A stretch of 64,000 bases of DNA from Parelaphostrongylus tenuis (GCA_019055375.1 JAHQIW010006983.1:1-64000); one strand, 5' to 3'; counted from the first letter of the stretch, positions 11,601-24,704 are shown. The notes: generated by a model from the letters alone, not told the origin. Program-made: numbers and translations.

Positions 11601-14600
11601 CGTAACTCGAAATCTGTTGTAGTCTGAACTAATGGAAGAGACGGAGAATATACGTGTTCAGGGATAGTTTGATCAATGTCATTCAAGGCATGCAAGGATG
11701 ATTAGAATGGTGGAATGAAAAGGTCACTTCGTGTTCGCATATAAGGGCATCTAGATGTTAGATTCAAATGGTAAAATTCGGTAAGACGGCGATAAATTTT
11801 GAAAACGTTTTCATTCGCTCAACAGAAGCTCTTCATAGGAGCACCAATAATCTTGAAAACTTGAATCTCTGCCTAGAGCCTTACGTAGTCGGTTTATCAA
11901 GACATCCTTTTACAGGGCTGTAAAATGGAAAATAAAATTATGTCTAACACGACTAGTGTTTTTTTTTTATCTAGCTTATATGTTGCTGGACATAACTCCC
12001 TCCTTAGAGTGCTAGTACTCATTTATAGCACCAGTATCAAAAACTCAAAAATATCCTTGTTTTCGAAAGAGCCCTTTTGATCTTTGATCTCCTTTGATAT
12101 TTGATCTGTGCTTCAGAGCTTTCCGAACAGAGATGTTTCTCTAGACTACCACTCTCGTTCGATAGCGTAATATTTCCTGATTCTAGCCATGTGCTTATTT
12201 TCTGGAAATACGGTTTAGCAGGAAAAATAAGATCGAGTTTTACACTTTCGGTAACGTTGTTTACAGGCTATTCTACAAGGCGGAAGCCATATCAAGGGCG
12301 TAGCAGGGGCGGGGCGAGACGGAACGATACTGTGTTGCTATTCAATTGGGAATTGAATGAAACTTCTGAATAAAATGATAGACCAAGATACTTAGTAAGC
12401 TCCTCTACACACTGATATGCTTTTCTCGACTTCCAGCGAATTAAAAGGTGTCATAAAAATCAAGGCGAAAGGCGAGTATACAGCAGAATTTCATTCTAAA
12501 TGCCACAGCGTTATATAGGGTTCTGTTTAAAAAACCGGAGACCTGGAGATGTAGCCAGAAATTTAAGCTTTCGAATGATTGCTAACACTCCTTTGAAAAA
12601 TTCCTCTCCAGCGAATCAGATCGGCTTAAGAATTTGCCGCTGTCTAACCAATGTACACTATTTGAATCTTGGGAAATTACACTTCTAGATACTCATAGGC
12701 ACAAAAGTACAACGTTGATGACCTTGAAGTGACTGCCACGGTCCTGGAGGAGTCAAAAACACCAGCGCATGGATTCTCTAAGCGTTTTGGTTAAAAGTTA
12801 AAAATCTCAAAATGAATCGGAAAGACGAATACGTCACCATCATGCGAGACATTGCGCCTTTTCTGCGTTTGATCCTAATCAAGGTGGAAAATAAAAACAT
12901 CGACAATCCACCGCATAGTTCAAATCGTCTAATACATCATACGTCCAGATTTTGAAAAAGACGAAGTCGCCGAAACGTCAGCCATCGAAGTGCTATTATT
13001 GCTACGGCTTCTCCTAGTAACACAATTACAAATCTCATATCGGCTGAACAGAATTATTCTTTAAGAGGTAGGAGTCACTTAACGGGCCTTGTGAACGTTA
13101 CAATGTTCGAGACAGACTAGCACCATGAACGGCAATTCGCGAGAGAGAAACGAATGGAATTTTTTTTTTGGGTGGCGCGCAATGCCAATGAAGACGCACC
13201 ATGGAATGTCTAAGTGGGCAATTTCATCTTATCACCTAGTTGGTCTTTATGATACTATGGGTAGTGAAGTGGTTAGTGATTCAGATCCTTAGGAAAACCT
13301 AGATGAAGGGTAAATGCGAGGAAACGAATCGAAAAGTTAGAAGTCGTAAATTCGCGAAGTAGATGTGACTACAGATCAGGAAAGACAAGGGATTAATAAA
13401 AATAAAATGGTGAGCACGGATAAATATTACAAGTTATTGGATGAAGGACTAGATTTGAACACCTCACAAAATAATTCATGTCCCTTATCCACTTCTTTTT
13501 ACAGAAGAAGAAGTTCACAAAAACTGTTTTACTTATCACCACATTCGAGTTAGACACCCACTGTGAACAACAATTGAAGGAGGAGAAGCGCATGGAAACT
13601 GTGCTAGAGCACCCACCACTGGTGTAAACATCCCAAATTACTCAAATTTTTTAGGAAGGCAAAAATCTCCATGCGTTGAAAATTTCTGTTCATATTTGAG
13701 TAGGTGCTTACACACCTATGGAAAACATAATTAATTGGATTCCATTTCACTCACATACCTTCTGTTCTGTTAGCGCCAGATCCGTGAATTAGCACTGGAT
13801 GGAAGAATACAGTGTCGCCAGCGTTCATTTCGACATACAGTCGTGGCATAGAAGGATCGTAGTTCTGGATACCATGATAGGCTTTATTCACGCCACCCTG
13901 AATGCACAGTTCAGTGTTTTCCAAGCGAGCTGTGCCTCAATCAAGTACTTATAATAATTATCGATTTAAATTAATATATTGCACCATCACCAAATATTCA
14001 TCATTGAGGTAAGAAAAGGATGAAGCTTTTGGTGATATCATTTCACGATGCATTCACCATGAATCTCTCATCTCCGTCTCCGTGGAATAACGTTTAGCGT
14101 GGCTGAATGCATATGTGGTTTTCGAAACGAGGAAAGGTGGCCTAACGAGTGTAATGTTAGTCCTGCCACATTACACACAGGTCTGGTATTAGTTCCAATA
14201 TCCCGAAAGGATGGAAAGTCTGGTGAGTCTTGGATGCAGGATCGAACCATTTACGACGTGTGTGTCCCAGGTCCTCCAATAACCACTGCGTTCTTTTTAT
14301 CCTCAAATACTCTTCATACACATATAATTCAGAAAAAATGATGAGAGTGCTTATTTTCATCCAGTATCAACTCCCTCAAGAGTTAATAATTCAAAAATTA
14401 ATAGAGAAATAAAATTTAAACTGCGTGGCAATCTATCCTCGAACGTCCAGCACCTCGCTGAAAGGATAATTTAAGTCCCACAAGTTAGCACCAAGTCGAA
14501 CGAACAACTATGTCAAAACACGTGGACTTTTCTTCCCACCTACAATGCCAAAACAGTCTCGCCGATGATAACGCTTTTCTGAGGCCACTGGTGGCATCGA

Positions 14601-16845
14601 ATTCAGCATGATAATTCTTACAAGAGACAAGCAGAAAGAGTCATGTGTTAACTATATCACGGATCAATGAAAACTATTTGTTCTTTCAGCCTTAGTCTAG
14701 TAGATTTATTCCGCAACTGCACAGAAACTAAGTGAACCAGTAACCAAACAGCTATAAGAAAAAATTCCTTCAAAAAATCAGCCGAACTGATAAGCATAAT
14801 AGCATTCTTTCGTTTACGACAAATGGGATACAATGAACCATGTGAAAAGGTTCATGTTCACACACAAATTGCAAAGACGGGTGAACTGATTATAAAGCAA
14901 AAATTTCAGTCAAAAGGTGAATAACAACTAGAAATACAGGATAAAACTAGGTTCAACCAGACCTACCTCCCATTTTGGGTACTCGTGCGGCAACAATGTC
15001 CCTTTGTGAGTTCCAGGCACCACGACCAAGCAGCCGTTAGCGCGATTCACCTAGAACCTTATTTCAACACTTTTTAAGACTGTCAGATTTGCTTCTGTTA
15101 TCACCAAAAATGCGAAAGATAAGAGAAAAAAAACGTTGAAGAATCAGCTCTTGTCACCAATTCCATTGCAGTCCACGCACAGCAAATAAAGTCAGCAGGT
15201 CGAAATGGAAAATAGTGTAAGTCTTGGTGCATCGGATGTCGAGATGTAAGTTTTCCTTAAACAAAAATTGCTCTTCTACACATATAAAATGGAACTGAAC
15301 ATCTTCCTCAATGCTTCTACGCTTCTCCAAATAGTACTTTATTTTGCAGGAAAATAAAACGATTCTTCTAGTTAATCGGTTATGAAGCAGTTCACCGCTA
15401 TCAGGTGGCTTGTTGATAAGCATAGTATGCATCGCCAACAGATTCGATTTATTTGTCCCAATCAGATCCAGCACGACGTCAACCACCTAAAACTGTTTAC
15501 CATTCTTTCATAATTTCTATCTTTCCTTATTTCTGATAAAAGCCACTTCTGATTTCCTTATTTTCATTGCACTGAAACAACTTCACATTATTTTCTAGGT
15601 TTACATTACACATTCTTTGTAAAGAAAACCACAATCTAAGCTAATGATACAATCATTTGATACTTTCTTTGCAAGAAAATCTTTCACCATTGTTCTTTAC
15701 ACAAATTTTCTGACAAATCATATATATTAATAAAAGGATCATGAAGTCTAGATTGCATCGTGTTCGAAAAAATGACAGTAGAATGAAAGATAGTGACTTT
15801 GATTTTCAATTGAAAGATTAACACGTTATATGTTGAAATCGAAAAACACATTAATACGTTATTGAGTTCGAGGAACACAAGTCTGAAGCGTTAGTGATAA
15901 ATCTGCTATCAACTAATGAAATCGAAGACAGGAGTGAGCCTTTTTTGGCCTCAATAACTATTCAAACTCATATGAATTATACCCACTTTTTTGTGCTATA
16001 ATCTATAGAACCGAAGAGAGTTTAACAAAAATGTGTATTCTTGACTGGAAGTTTCAAGTTTATCTACCCAAAAATAATGTTAAAAGAATGTCAATAATTT
16101 CAAAATTAACTCTTCAATGCTATTTTTCTTTCAAGTTTTCTATGTTTATTTTTGATCTCAATGACTCCACAGCTTGATGCTTTTTTGAGATAATTTATTG
16201 AATGAATGGAAGAAGACCGTAAAATTGGCATAGCTGAACAGACGACAATGAGCTCAGAATATCTTTAGCTAATCGTCGTTAATTATAAAACTTGCTTTCA
16301 AATGCATCACGAAGAAGTGATGAATAAATCACACTGTTCCGTCCTTTAAACTTCAGTGCTATGGCTATTTCATCAGAAATGTACTTGGAAAAAAGAATTG
16401 AGGAGTTGCGCTTTCCGTTTTCACTTTACAGAACAATTTCTACAAATAGATTCACAACAACTCGCTAAGAAAGACCACGAACTCACTCCTCTGTACCGGC
16501 AGTAATCGAATAGCACAGGATCATCTTGAAAATCTTGTATTTTGGTGACAGCTCTTTCACCGCTAACGTATTCTGATTTGGCAATGGATATGTCCTTCAT
16601 TATAGTCATGTTTGATGGTACATTTTTACCTTGACAGATTTCCTAGAATTTGAAAATAGTAAGGCGCTCAAGTGATAAAGCAGAACTAGAACCTTGAATC
16701 TCCGTTTATAGCGATCCAATTCGTAGGTGGGAACACAATTTCGGATGATCAAGTAGCCGTTTTTTTCGTAGAAAATTTTCTGCTCTTTAGAAAGAACTGT
16801 ACCATCTGAATCCCATTCCAATACATCTCCTCCAATGCTGTACAT
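8580..16845 (-). CDS. PHYH: Phytanoyl-CoA 2-hydroxylase (PHYH) gene, eight exons, one with a frameshift
   Basis: The product is an Fe(II)/2-oxoglutarate-dependent dioxygenase that 2-hydroxylates phytanoyl-CoA and related 3-methyl acyl-CoAs, the first step of peroxisomal alpha-oxidation. Exons on the minus strand are 16693-16845, 16487-16642, 15396-15486, 15158-15255, 14967-15050, 13759-13897, 9078-9158 and 8580-8666. They give about 296 codons (the human precursor is 338) with matching phase at every junction. The iron ligands are the His and Asp of [10 protein letters not shown] and the His of [11 protein letters not shown]; the 2-oxoglutarate Arg is in GFRKAISC. The final short exon was not found. 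The first ATG directly follows an AAATTTAG site, either an SL trans-splice site or the boundary of a further 5' exon that could carry the peroxisomal PTS2 signal. One extra base in exon 7 makes this allele, as written, a truncated gene or reveals a sequence error. Confidence 0.93.
8745..9045. repeat. Two inverted tRNA-like (SINE) fragments
   Basis: The minus strand of 8745-8850 and the plus strand of 8950-9045 share a short pattern with 46793-46875: a GGTGGT-type start, a TATCACGCGCC-type centre and a GGTTCAACTTC-type B box. They lie in opposite orientation in a PHYH intron. Sequence decay rules out a working tRNA gene. Confidence 0.35.
9078..9158 (-). CDS. PHYH: PHYH exon 7, carrying a one-base insertion
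   Basis: The exon has a TTGAAG acceptor and a GAG|GTACGA donor. It opens GFRKAISCH, including the Arg that binds 2-oxoglutarate. After the His codon the bases read CACTAGCGCAAAT, giving a TAG stop in the expected frame. Dropping one base restores an in-phase [16 protein letters not shown], and the exon is 81 bp where 80 are needed to join its neighbours. So there is a one-base insertion near 9132-9136, either a real lesion or a sequencing error. Confidence 0.88.
9159..13758. other. Long PHYH intron with repeat debris
   Basis: No host exon was found in these 4.6 kb. Open stretches on the minus strand at 9703-9903 and 9964-10263 lack splice context and look like old repeat DNA. A CCGAAACGTCAGC motif lies near 12974 and foldback-family sequence near 12095-12650. 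Confidence 0.5.
12095..12650 (+). repeat. Foldback-family repeat, degraded copy
   Basis: Two blocks match the arms of the foldback element at 33015-33778. One is near 12100-12240 (TTCGATAGCGTAAT, then GTGCTTATTTTCTGGAAA). The other is near 12528-12640 (AAAACCGGAGACCTGGAGAT, then ATGATTGCTAACACTCC). The copy is diverged and no target-site duplication was recognised. Confidence 0.55.
13759..13897 (-). CDS. PHYH: PHYH exon 6 (distal iron His)
   Basis: Bounded by CATTCAG and GAAG|GTATGT. It encodes [16 protein letters not shown] and then [19 protein letters not shown]; the His in IHGSG is the third iron ligand. It ends one base into a Gly codon. A 4.6-kb intron follows. Confidence 0.95.
14060..14310 (-). 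repeat. tRNA-derived SINE copy
   Basis: The minus strand has GGTTCGATCC, a perfect Pol III B box, followed by CATCCTTTCGGGATATTGG and ACCAGACCTG. The same order of blocks (tRNA-like head, then a CATCC..CC.GGGTCGGT core, then CAGACCTG) occurs at 35812-36085 and 45738-46036. It lies in a PHYH intron, antisense to the other two copies. Confidence 0.6.
14967..15050 (-). CDS. PHYH: PHYH exon 5
   Basis: Twenty-eight codons in phase 0, bounded by TTCTAG and GAG|GTAGGT. It encodes [17 protein letters not shown] and [10 protein letters not shown], typical of the double-stranded beta-helix strand before the distal His. Confidence 0.95.
15158..15255 (-). CDS. PHYH: PHYH exon 4 (iron-binding HxD)
   Basis: The exon encodes [18 protein letters not shown] and then [15 protein letters not shown]. 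The H-Q-D triplet supplies two of the three iron ligands. The acceptor is TTTAAG|G and the donor TTG|GTGACA. Phase matches on both sides. Confidence 0.95.
15396..15486 (-). CDS. PHYH: PHYH exon 3
   Basis: The exon has a TTTTAG acceptor and ends one base into a Gly codon before GTGAAC. It encodes [15 protein letters not shown] and then [15 protein letters not shown], a near-exact match to the family's [14 protein letters not shown] block. Confidence 0.95.
16487..16642 (-). CDS. PHYH: PHYH exon 2
   Basis: The exon has a TTCTAG acceptor, a GGA|GTGAGT donor, 52 codons and phase 0 at both ends. It contains [12 protein letters not shown] and [10 protein letters not shown], close to the MRDVTISKSEY and TKVQDFQED blocks of vertebrate PHYH. 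Confidence 0.93.
16693..16845 (-). CDS. PHYH: PHYH exon 1 (first exon seen)
   Basis: This encodes the N-terminal region, starting [11 protein letters not shown] and including [12 protein letters not shown], the conserved start of the PHYH fold. An AG acceptor lies immediately before the ATG. The 3' side uses an AAG|GTTCTA donor and the phase is 0. A mitochondrial or peroxisomal leader is not present in this exon. Confidence 0.9.
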
Positions 16846-16859
16846 CTAAATTTTGAAAG

Positions 16860-19800
16860 TATTTTGATTTACATCAACTAAAGTAGTCGCCTAGTCAGGT
16901 TATCTTTCAGTCCGATTCGGGTAATGGAATCATGATCTTAGGAGGTGTGGAATCTTTGACGGTTATTATGTTAGCATTAAAGTATAGTTGAATCAAAAAA
17001 TTGTTGAAATTATCTGAATATGCTCTTTGAGAAAGATTTTGTCCACGTTTCACAATATTTCAGATAGCTCATTCAAACGTTCCCCAAAAATTCCAATTCG
17101 AACATTTCCATACAACACCTGTGTGGCGGAAAGCAATCGTTATAAATTATAAGTAGGTTAGTCAAGTTGAAATTTTATGCTGTTCATAACAGTAATAGAA
17201 CAGAAGCAGGAAAGTAAGGTTAAAAAGCGGAAATCAGTAGAGCAAAGCAAAAAGTCAAGAAGCGCTAGGCAATAACCAGTTTCGACTGATAAAGCGTACA
17301 AGCGTATTGTACAAAAGCGGCTGTTCGTTGCTTGATAGCTGGGTGTTCGATAAGGCGACGAAGTGTTTACTTTCCCAAATGCACTGTCAACACTTGTGAT
17401 TCTTCAAGCCATTCGGGTCGGTCGGCGTGTATCTTTCAAGATATACGATTTCTAGAGGACTTTTGCGCTGGACAGCTCTCTTTCCTATCGCTATTAGTAA
17501 TCATTCTAAAAAAAGACTTGAAAGAACTGAAACTTCAATACTGCAACTGTTTTGTGAGGAGGCTTTCTTCATTCGCTGTGGCAGCAAAAATCAACATGTT
17601 TCATATTCGCTTTGAATTGTTCACTGGGCTAGGGTCTATGGATAGCTTATCACCAAAAAATCAGAAGCCATTCTATGGCACATCGTATGAATTCTGGAAC
17701 TGACTTCGCTTATGGAAACATTTCCATAGAGCACTGTAAAAGTGGAAAGAAAGTTTCCTTCTGCACATCTACTGGTAGCTCCGCTTGCTTGCAGTAGAAC
17801 GGATCTGTTTTATTCGGCATTATGAACAAGAAATAAGAATCATGATTACACAACGATGGAACAGAGTCTCTTTTACATTTCGATACGAGACAGCTAGAAA
17901 ACTTCACGAAACAGAGAAAATTTTGATTCAACTCAAAAGTCGCGCGACTCTTCAATCGCTATGAACATAGCGATTTCAACTGCCACCTCGTAAGGCCAAA
18001 TTTTTCACCACAATCTAAGATCTTTCGTTTTTTGATACTCCCATAACTCTTCTATACAGTCGTATGCTTCCGCACAGTATATAAATGAATGCAAAATTTG
18101 ACATTCTTTCCTCTCTACAAACACCTTTTTAGAAAAGCTAACATGTGTTCAGAATCAACGTTTTCTAGACTATCAAATGAGGCTAAAACTTTGGTGAAAA
18201 CCAAATGCAAATTCTAACCGACCAAAAAATGGACGTTAAAGTTGACATGTAACCTAATTTTAGTTGCTACAAAGCAGCAGAGAGTTTTTTCAAATCCAGA
18301 TACCATGTCCGAAATTGCCGAGATTTAAGCTATAGAATATTTCTCAACAGTTTGAGGCAGAAACGAAAAGCTCCGTCGAGATATAATTGTAGCTTGTAAG
18401 CATACGTAGTTTTAAATGGCTAGATGATGTATTTGATAGCTAAATTTGGATTTGGTTTACTCAGATGTTTAGCTATTATCCATGACCGACTATCGATCAA
18501 CTTCGACATTGTTTAGATAACTCTGCAATTTTCTTAATCAGCAATACGAGGCTGTTAAAATGATGATTTATTCAGTACAGATTAACAGTACAGTACAACT
18601 AGTCGCGATAGCCTACATTAGCGGTTTCGTCTTCTTCAGAACCTGGAAGAGTCAAATTGATATGCAGCCTACTCAGTTAAACACATTCGTAACCAAAGAA
18701 GATAAACTTAATACATACATGCTCAAACGCATAACATGCAGCTACTTTCGAAACTCATCGTTTTGTTGAGTTATGGCGCGAAGTCACGTGCGATTGTGGT
18801 TCATCGTAGAGGTTTTGACATAAATTCATAATACATCGCGTCATTCCTTAGGTCGATTTTTAGATCTGAGCGCGCCACGCACAGCCCTCATCCATGCATG
18901 ACTCTGCATAACATGTGGTGAACCATAGAAAAATAACTAAACGGTGCGTAAAGTAAGCTGTTCACCATGTGATTTGATGCTTCAATACTGTCTTGTCTAC
19001 TTTCGCTATGAAAGTGTTCGACTGAGTAGACTGCATATCAGTTTGATTCTTTTAAGCTTTGAAGAAGGCGACAAATATAATAGAACTTTATCTACAACCT
19101 AGTGAAACATCAACTCGTAGGATAAACATGAAGTGCATTGAGGAATGTCTTATTATAACGCGTGATTTGACACAGTAAGCAAGACTTATATTTTAATGTG
19201 AGTGGTGTATTTGCAACCCATGTGAGTTATGTACAATTGGTCTCTACGTGGAAAACTCGGTGCCAGATTTACAGAAAACAGTTGTGGTGGAAGAGTTGCT
19301 TTGATATGTGGTTTAGATCTACGTTTTATGATTTTTTCTGCTGGAGGTTACGGTGGTATTTGACTAACTGAGTTATGGACAGTATGATTTCCCAGGCTCT
19401 AATGGAGACGAACTCCTTCAAAACGTCAAGTGTTCAAAGAAATCCAGTTGTATCACTATCGTAGTTTGGCTCATAAAGAAAAACTGCAATGGGTATCACT
19501 ATTGTAAAAGAATATGTGACTCCGGAAAATTTAAAGCTTTTTATTCGATGGCTCAAAAAGCATATGAACTATTAGAAGGGATTAGAAAAACAAGCAGCCA
19601 CACGTCCAGAACTTTCTGTCTTTTTGCGTCTTGTATCTCAAATTTCAAACGTAGTAGTTGATTTGAAGTAATTCGGATACCAGTTGAATTTTTTTTTCAT
19701 GTACATTCATGAGCGCTGACTCTACCATTTGGAACACTTAGCTTGAGACTTTGATTGCTGATATACATGCTAAAATCGGCCTCTTGTGGGCATGGTAAAT

Positions 19801-19860
19801 CCTATGCAATATTGCGCTGCCCCATAAATTCCACCACATTTCGACACTTTTGTTAATTCA
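16860..19860. other. PHYH 5' flank; no gene recognised
   Basis: AT-rich DNA upstream of PHYH. Open stretches such as 17332-17703 show no known motif or good exon boundaries. A degraded copy of the CTGAAGA...CGAAAC signature lies near 18610-18650 (minus strand) and possibly near 19050. Confidence 0.45.
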
Positions 19861-19869
19861 GCTCTTGTT

Positions 19870-20480
19870 TATTTAAGGAAGTTAATTAGTTAATAATAAA
19901 ATCACCACCATGATCAATGACGTGCGACCATTTGGTGGGCAAAGATTGAATGCCTGCCTCCGAAAAAGAATAAGGCAGGCGAACAAACAAATCGGTGGGA
20001 TTATTCTTGAGCCAATTGCAGCTTTTAAAATTTTTTCTCCCCTTCAGGGCGCGAAGAGATGAAAATCCAGTGGAGCAATATCACGACCATGCGGTGAATA
20101 TGATGTCGTAGTTCAACTCAGTTTCTCAAAAATATGGCAGGTCAACTTGCAATGTGAACTCGAGCGTTACTTTGGAGAAGCGTGACAATAAGTAGTTTGG
20201 GATGTTTCGAACGTTTCTCTCACACTGCTGCTGCCAACTTCCGAAGTTGCTCGCCGTAGAGATCGGTATTGATCCGTCTGCTTGTTGTCGAGCACTTCTC
20301 TGAACACCAAGCTCTGCCAATCCCAGAATACCGACAGAGTAATCTTCCGATTATGGAACTTCGGCTTTGGTGGACTTCGTCACGAGGTAGCCAGTAGGCG
20401 TGGCGCGTGTTAATTCCAAGTGACCACCAAAGTTACTAGAACATTGTCGTGTACGAGTGAGTGTTAAAGCTGCTAACACA
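19870..20480 (-). pseudogene. mariner-type transposase remnant
   Basis: Translated in shifting frames, the minus strand follows a mariner transposase (DD34D class, cut-and-paste) from its middle to its end. A LSVFWDWQSLVF-like segment comes first. Then comes TTTSYSPHGRDIAPLDFHLF, matching the PHPPYSPDLAPSDYHLF block with the catalytic Asp retained. The C-terminus PTKWSHVIDHGGDFIIN follows, near 19890-19950. Several stops and frameshifts show it is dead. Flanking inverted repeats were not identified. Confidence 0.82.
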
Positions 20481-21348
20481 TTCTCCAACATACCGCAGTC
20501 TTTTGACAATACCCCAGTCTGAAGTCGAAAAAAAGTGAATGGAACATTGCGCAGAAGAAATTGTGGGACAAGCTAATACTAATAGAAAATTTCAGAAAAG
20601 ACACACAGTTCACTGATTAGCACGACAACTTGATAACGAACGTTCTCCAATATTTGTTCATTTCATTTCCCGCTTTAATATTGTTGGTACGTTTCTTCAT
20701 GTTGACGACCCTGTCAGACTCAAACTAATATAAGTCATTTCAACCTGTTCGATGTGATCGATCAACCGTAACAGTTCGTCAGGTTGTTTCAGTGAACCGA
20801 CTTAACCCTCTGTAGTACAACATTTCACCACTTTCTGATTCAAAACATAGATCGTAGACGAAGAACGTAGATGTAAATATACTATATTGTTCAAAGTTGC
20901 AGATTGTTAAAACTTATTATTATAAATTGCACTTTATTGAATAAATGGTGATAATTAAATTATAAATATATCGATTGCTTGATACGGTATTACTATATGA
21001 GATATAGTGTGATAGGATGTGTCAGTGATTCGATCAAATTGTAATGAAAACATAAAGATAACACCGAAAGAAGCTACAGTGGAGTGTTGTGATAGGGAAT
21101 CAAACCGGTAACCTTCTTCCCGATGGACGGGTGACGAGTGGCAGAGGAGGAGTGAGGTCGAAAGTGATTCACACGGGGGCGCAGAGGAGGAGGTGCAGCC
21201 GCTTCCTCGATAGAGTGAAAGTGATAAAGAAGGTGGGGCAGACAGTCCAGCCTTGCCAACTAGACACGCAGATCTGGGTCTGTGGAAGTCAAAAGGTTGA
21301 TGAAGAAATGTTCATATGTTGATTATTTAACATAACTATCCTGTTTAG

Positions 21349-24300
21349 CCACGGACCTCCCTCTCTGAGGGATCCCGCCCGGTTAGTCGCGAGGGCACGT
21401 GGCGCGTCCCCAGGTGGTGGATAGGGGAATGAACGCGAAGCAAAAGCGACCGTGTGCTTCCCAGAGACGCAGGTGGATACAGGGGACGAGCTCCCTGCTT
21501 CTGCAGCTCCGACTTGACAAAAACTCTATTTCTAAGGGTCAAGTCGGCCAAAAGCCTGCAATCAAGCGGCTGGGAAGTACATGGGAGGCGGTTAGGAGTC
21601 GCCTCCAACAAATAAGCTCCTCCCGCTCCTCCGAGAGAGACTGGCAAGCTACTCGTGAGTACACAGCCTCCACGTTTAGAGCCTGGCAAGCTATACGTTG
21701 GGTATCAAAATGCCAAAAACAGCAACAAATATGGGCCTCATTCCCCTGACACCGAAAGAGCCCCTGGTACGGCAGCGCCAGGTAGGACGAGTACAGAGAG
21801 GCTGCTAAAATCTCAGGGCCGAACTAGGCTGCCAAAATCGAAACGGACTGAAATGACGATCTGTACCTACAACGCAAGAACCCTTGCTCACCAATCCGCT
21901 GTATAAGATCTAGTGATTCAAGCAAGAAGAATAAGGTACGACGTCATTGTCCTGGCTGAGACGAGAAGGCGCCAATCTTTTCACGCTGTTTATGACACCG
22001 GAAAAAAACTGTTCCTTGGTACATGCGATCGCAGAGGTGTCGGCAGCGTTGGCGTCGTCATCAAATCGAATTTGACCGTGAACATTGATTCGTTTGAACA
22101 ACTAACAACCCGTATCGGACGATTACGGCTTGAAACGATGTGGTTCTATGCCGGCTTTGACCACCTTCGTTGCTTACGCACCAACATCAAGCTATGACGA
22201 AGACGAAGTCGAAGCGTTCTATATGGACCTCGAAAAATTCTTCACAGAAGATCGTAGATTCTTCAAGGTCATTGTCGGAGATTTTAACGCAAAAATTGGA
22301 CCTAGAAGAACGTCTGAAGAACGTCACATAGGGACCCACGGGCTAGAATGGAATGAACAGGGTGAGAGGCTATCTGAGTTTATCATGACGACCCAAAGCA
22401 TCCATGGTAACTCGCAATTCTAAAGTCTCTTTCTCAGCGATGGACGTGGGAGTCTCCTAATGGATAGTACCATAACGAAATAGATCACATCATAGTGAAT
22501 CGAAGGTTTTGCCTGACCGACGTCGCTGTTGTTCCTAAGTTCTACACGGGATCAGACCATCGCCTCCTTCGCACAACGCTCCGATTTTCGAGGAGAGGAG
22601 AGAAAGCCGCTAAATTTAAACAACGAAGTCCCAGAACTACCATAAACTGGGATGTATTCAAATCATTAGTCGGCCCTTGGGAAGATACCTTTGTCGACAA
22701 CATCGACGAAGAATACGATCCACTCGTTGAATTTCTTCACGTTAGCGCTATAAAAGCCGAGAGTTCTAAGGTCACGAAGAGACTCCGCAGACACTCGAGC
22801 TGATACGTCAACGTGGAATCGCACGAGCTGCAGGAAACCGAAACCTTACGTCCGAACTTGCGAAACGCTGCAGAGAAGCGATAAAAGAAGACCTCAAAGA
22901 GAGAAGAGCCGCAGTTATGGCAGAAGCTGCAGAAGCTGGGAAGAGCATTCGCAAAGCCCAGCGAGGCTTCGCCAACTATATGACCAAGATGATTGCACTT
23001 CGATACCCTGACGGGACACTTACAGCTTCGAGAAGGGCTATGGAGAAAATCATCCACCAATACTACTCGGACCTCTTCGCTAGCCATGTCCTCTTACCGT
23101 CATATAAATTCAAAGAGGGCGAATATGTCGTCCCACCGGTCCTTCCTTCCGAAATCCGACATGCTATATCGTCGGTGAAGAACGGAACAACACCCGGTCC
23201 AGAGAGGATTAGACCAGAACATCTGAAGAATCTACCGCCAGTTCTCATCAACACCCTGGCTCGGCTCTTCACACGCTACCTGTCAGAATGCAAGGTCCCT
23301 ATTCAATGGAAAACCAGCAAGACCGTATTGTTGTTCAAAAAGGGAGACCTTCACGACATAGGCAATTATCCCCCAATCTGCTTGCTGTCCATTGTCTATA
23401 AACTCTTTACTCGAGTCATCCTGAACAGGATTGACAGAACACTGGACGAAGGACAGCCATGCGAACAAGCAGGGTTCCGAAAAGGATTTAGTACCATAGA
23501 CCACATCCACACGATCACAAGACTCATTGAAGTATCGCGAGAGTACAAGCAACCACTCTGTCTCACTTTTATCGATCTGAAGAAAGCTTTTGATTCAGTG
23601 GAAACAGAAGCGGTTATAGAGGCTCTGGATAACCAGGGTGTCCCTACTCGGTACATAATAATCCTTCGTGAGCTTTTATAGATTTCACGACCAAAATATC
23701 TCCATTCTACAACAATATCACCATTGACGTAAGAAGAGGGGTTCGACAGGGCGATACAATTTCGCCAAAACTATTCACTGCCACCCTACAAAACGTCATG
23801 CGAACATTAGAATGGGACGAAATGGGAGTGAAAATTGACGGTCGACAATTAAACCATCTTCGCTTTGCTGACGATATCGTTCTCGTAACACCAAACATCA
23901 GCCAAGCGGAACGAATGTTGACCGATTTCGATAACGCCTGTGGAAAGATTGGTCTTCAACTGAATCTAACGAAAACAATGTTCATGAGGAACGGATGGGT
24001 TTCTAATTCCCCATTCACTCTCAACGGAACAACAATCTCCGAATGCTCCAGTTACGTCTATCTAGGTCGTGAAATCAACATGATGAACGACCTAGCTCCA
24101 GAGTTGAGCAGGAGGAAACGAGCGGCTTGGGGAACGTTTAAGAGCATCGAAGATGTAGTGAAGAGGACAAAGAACATCCGACTCCGTGCCCAACTTTTCG
24201 ACTCGGCAATTATCCCTGCCCTGACGTATGCAGCAGAAACCTGGTCGCTACGTAAGCAGAATAAAAGACCAATTGCCGTTATCGAACGCGCAGTCGAAAG

Positions 24301-24693
24301 GTCGATGCTGGGAGTGTCCCGTTTCTCGCAAATGATAGAAAGGATCCGAAGTTCTGACCTACGTCAACGATCGAAAATCAGAGACGCCGTTCTACACGCC
24401 AGGATATTGAAAATGAGGTGGGCCGGACACGTGATGCGCTTCAACGACAACCGATGGACGAGAGCCGTTACCGACTGGATTCCTCGGGACGTCAAGCGCT
24501 CTAAAGGAAGACCACTGACCCGTTGGTCCGATTTGTTCACGAAAGCGATAGAAGAAAGATATGATGCTCAGCGAATCCCTAGAGCGAGGAGGACCCACTG
24601 GGCTACTCTTGCACTCGATAGGGAAAAATGGAAGAGTTGCTGGTACCCGCTCGAGTCACTCGACGATCAACGGGACGACAGGTGATACAGGTG
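21349..24693 (+). mobile_element. RTE-clade non-LTR retrotransposon, near-full-length copy 2
   Basis: The element is bounded by the direct repeat ATCCTGTTTAG at 21338-21348 and 24694-24704. It has the same GC-rich leader (CCACGGACCTCCCTCTCTGA) and the same doubled ACAGGTGAT tail as copy 1. Its length of 3345 bp agrees with copy 1 at 3359 bp. It lies between the 3' end of the BED-hAT gene and the mariner remnant, clear of recognised exons. Confidence 0.93.
21853..24685 (+). pseudogene. RTE endonuclease-reverse transcriptase, broken (copy 2)
   Basis: It has the same domain order as copy 1: APE endonuclease from 21853, RT with FIDLKKAFDS near 23567-23600 and FADD near 23864-23880, and a C-terminal RWAGHVMR region. 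Its lesions differ from those of copy 1: an in-frame TAA near 21905, a frame change near 22130, a stop near 22422 and a disrupted stretch near 23675-23685. The two copies therefore decayed independently after insertion, or came from different source copies. The last 295 codons (23798-24685) are open. Confidence 0.92.
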
Positions 24694-24704
24694 ATCCTGT
24701 TTAG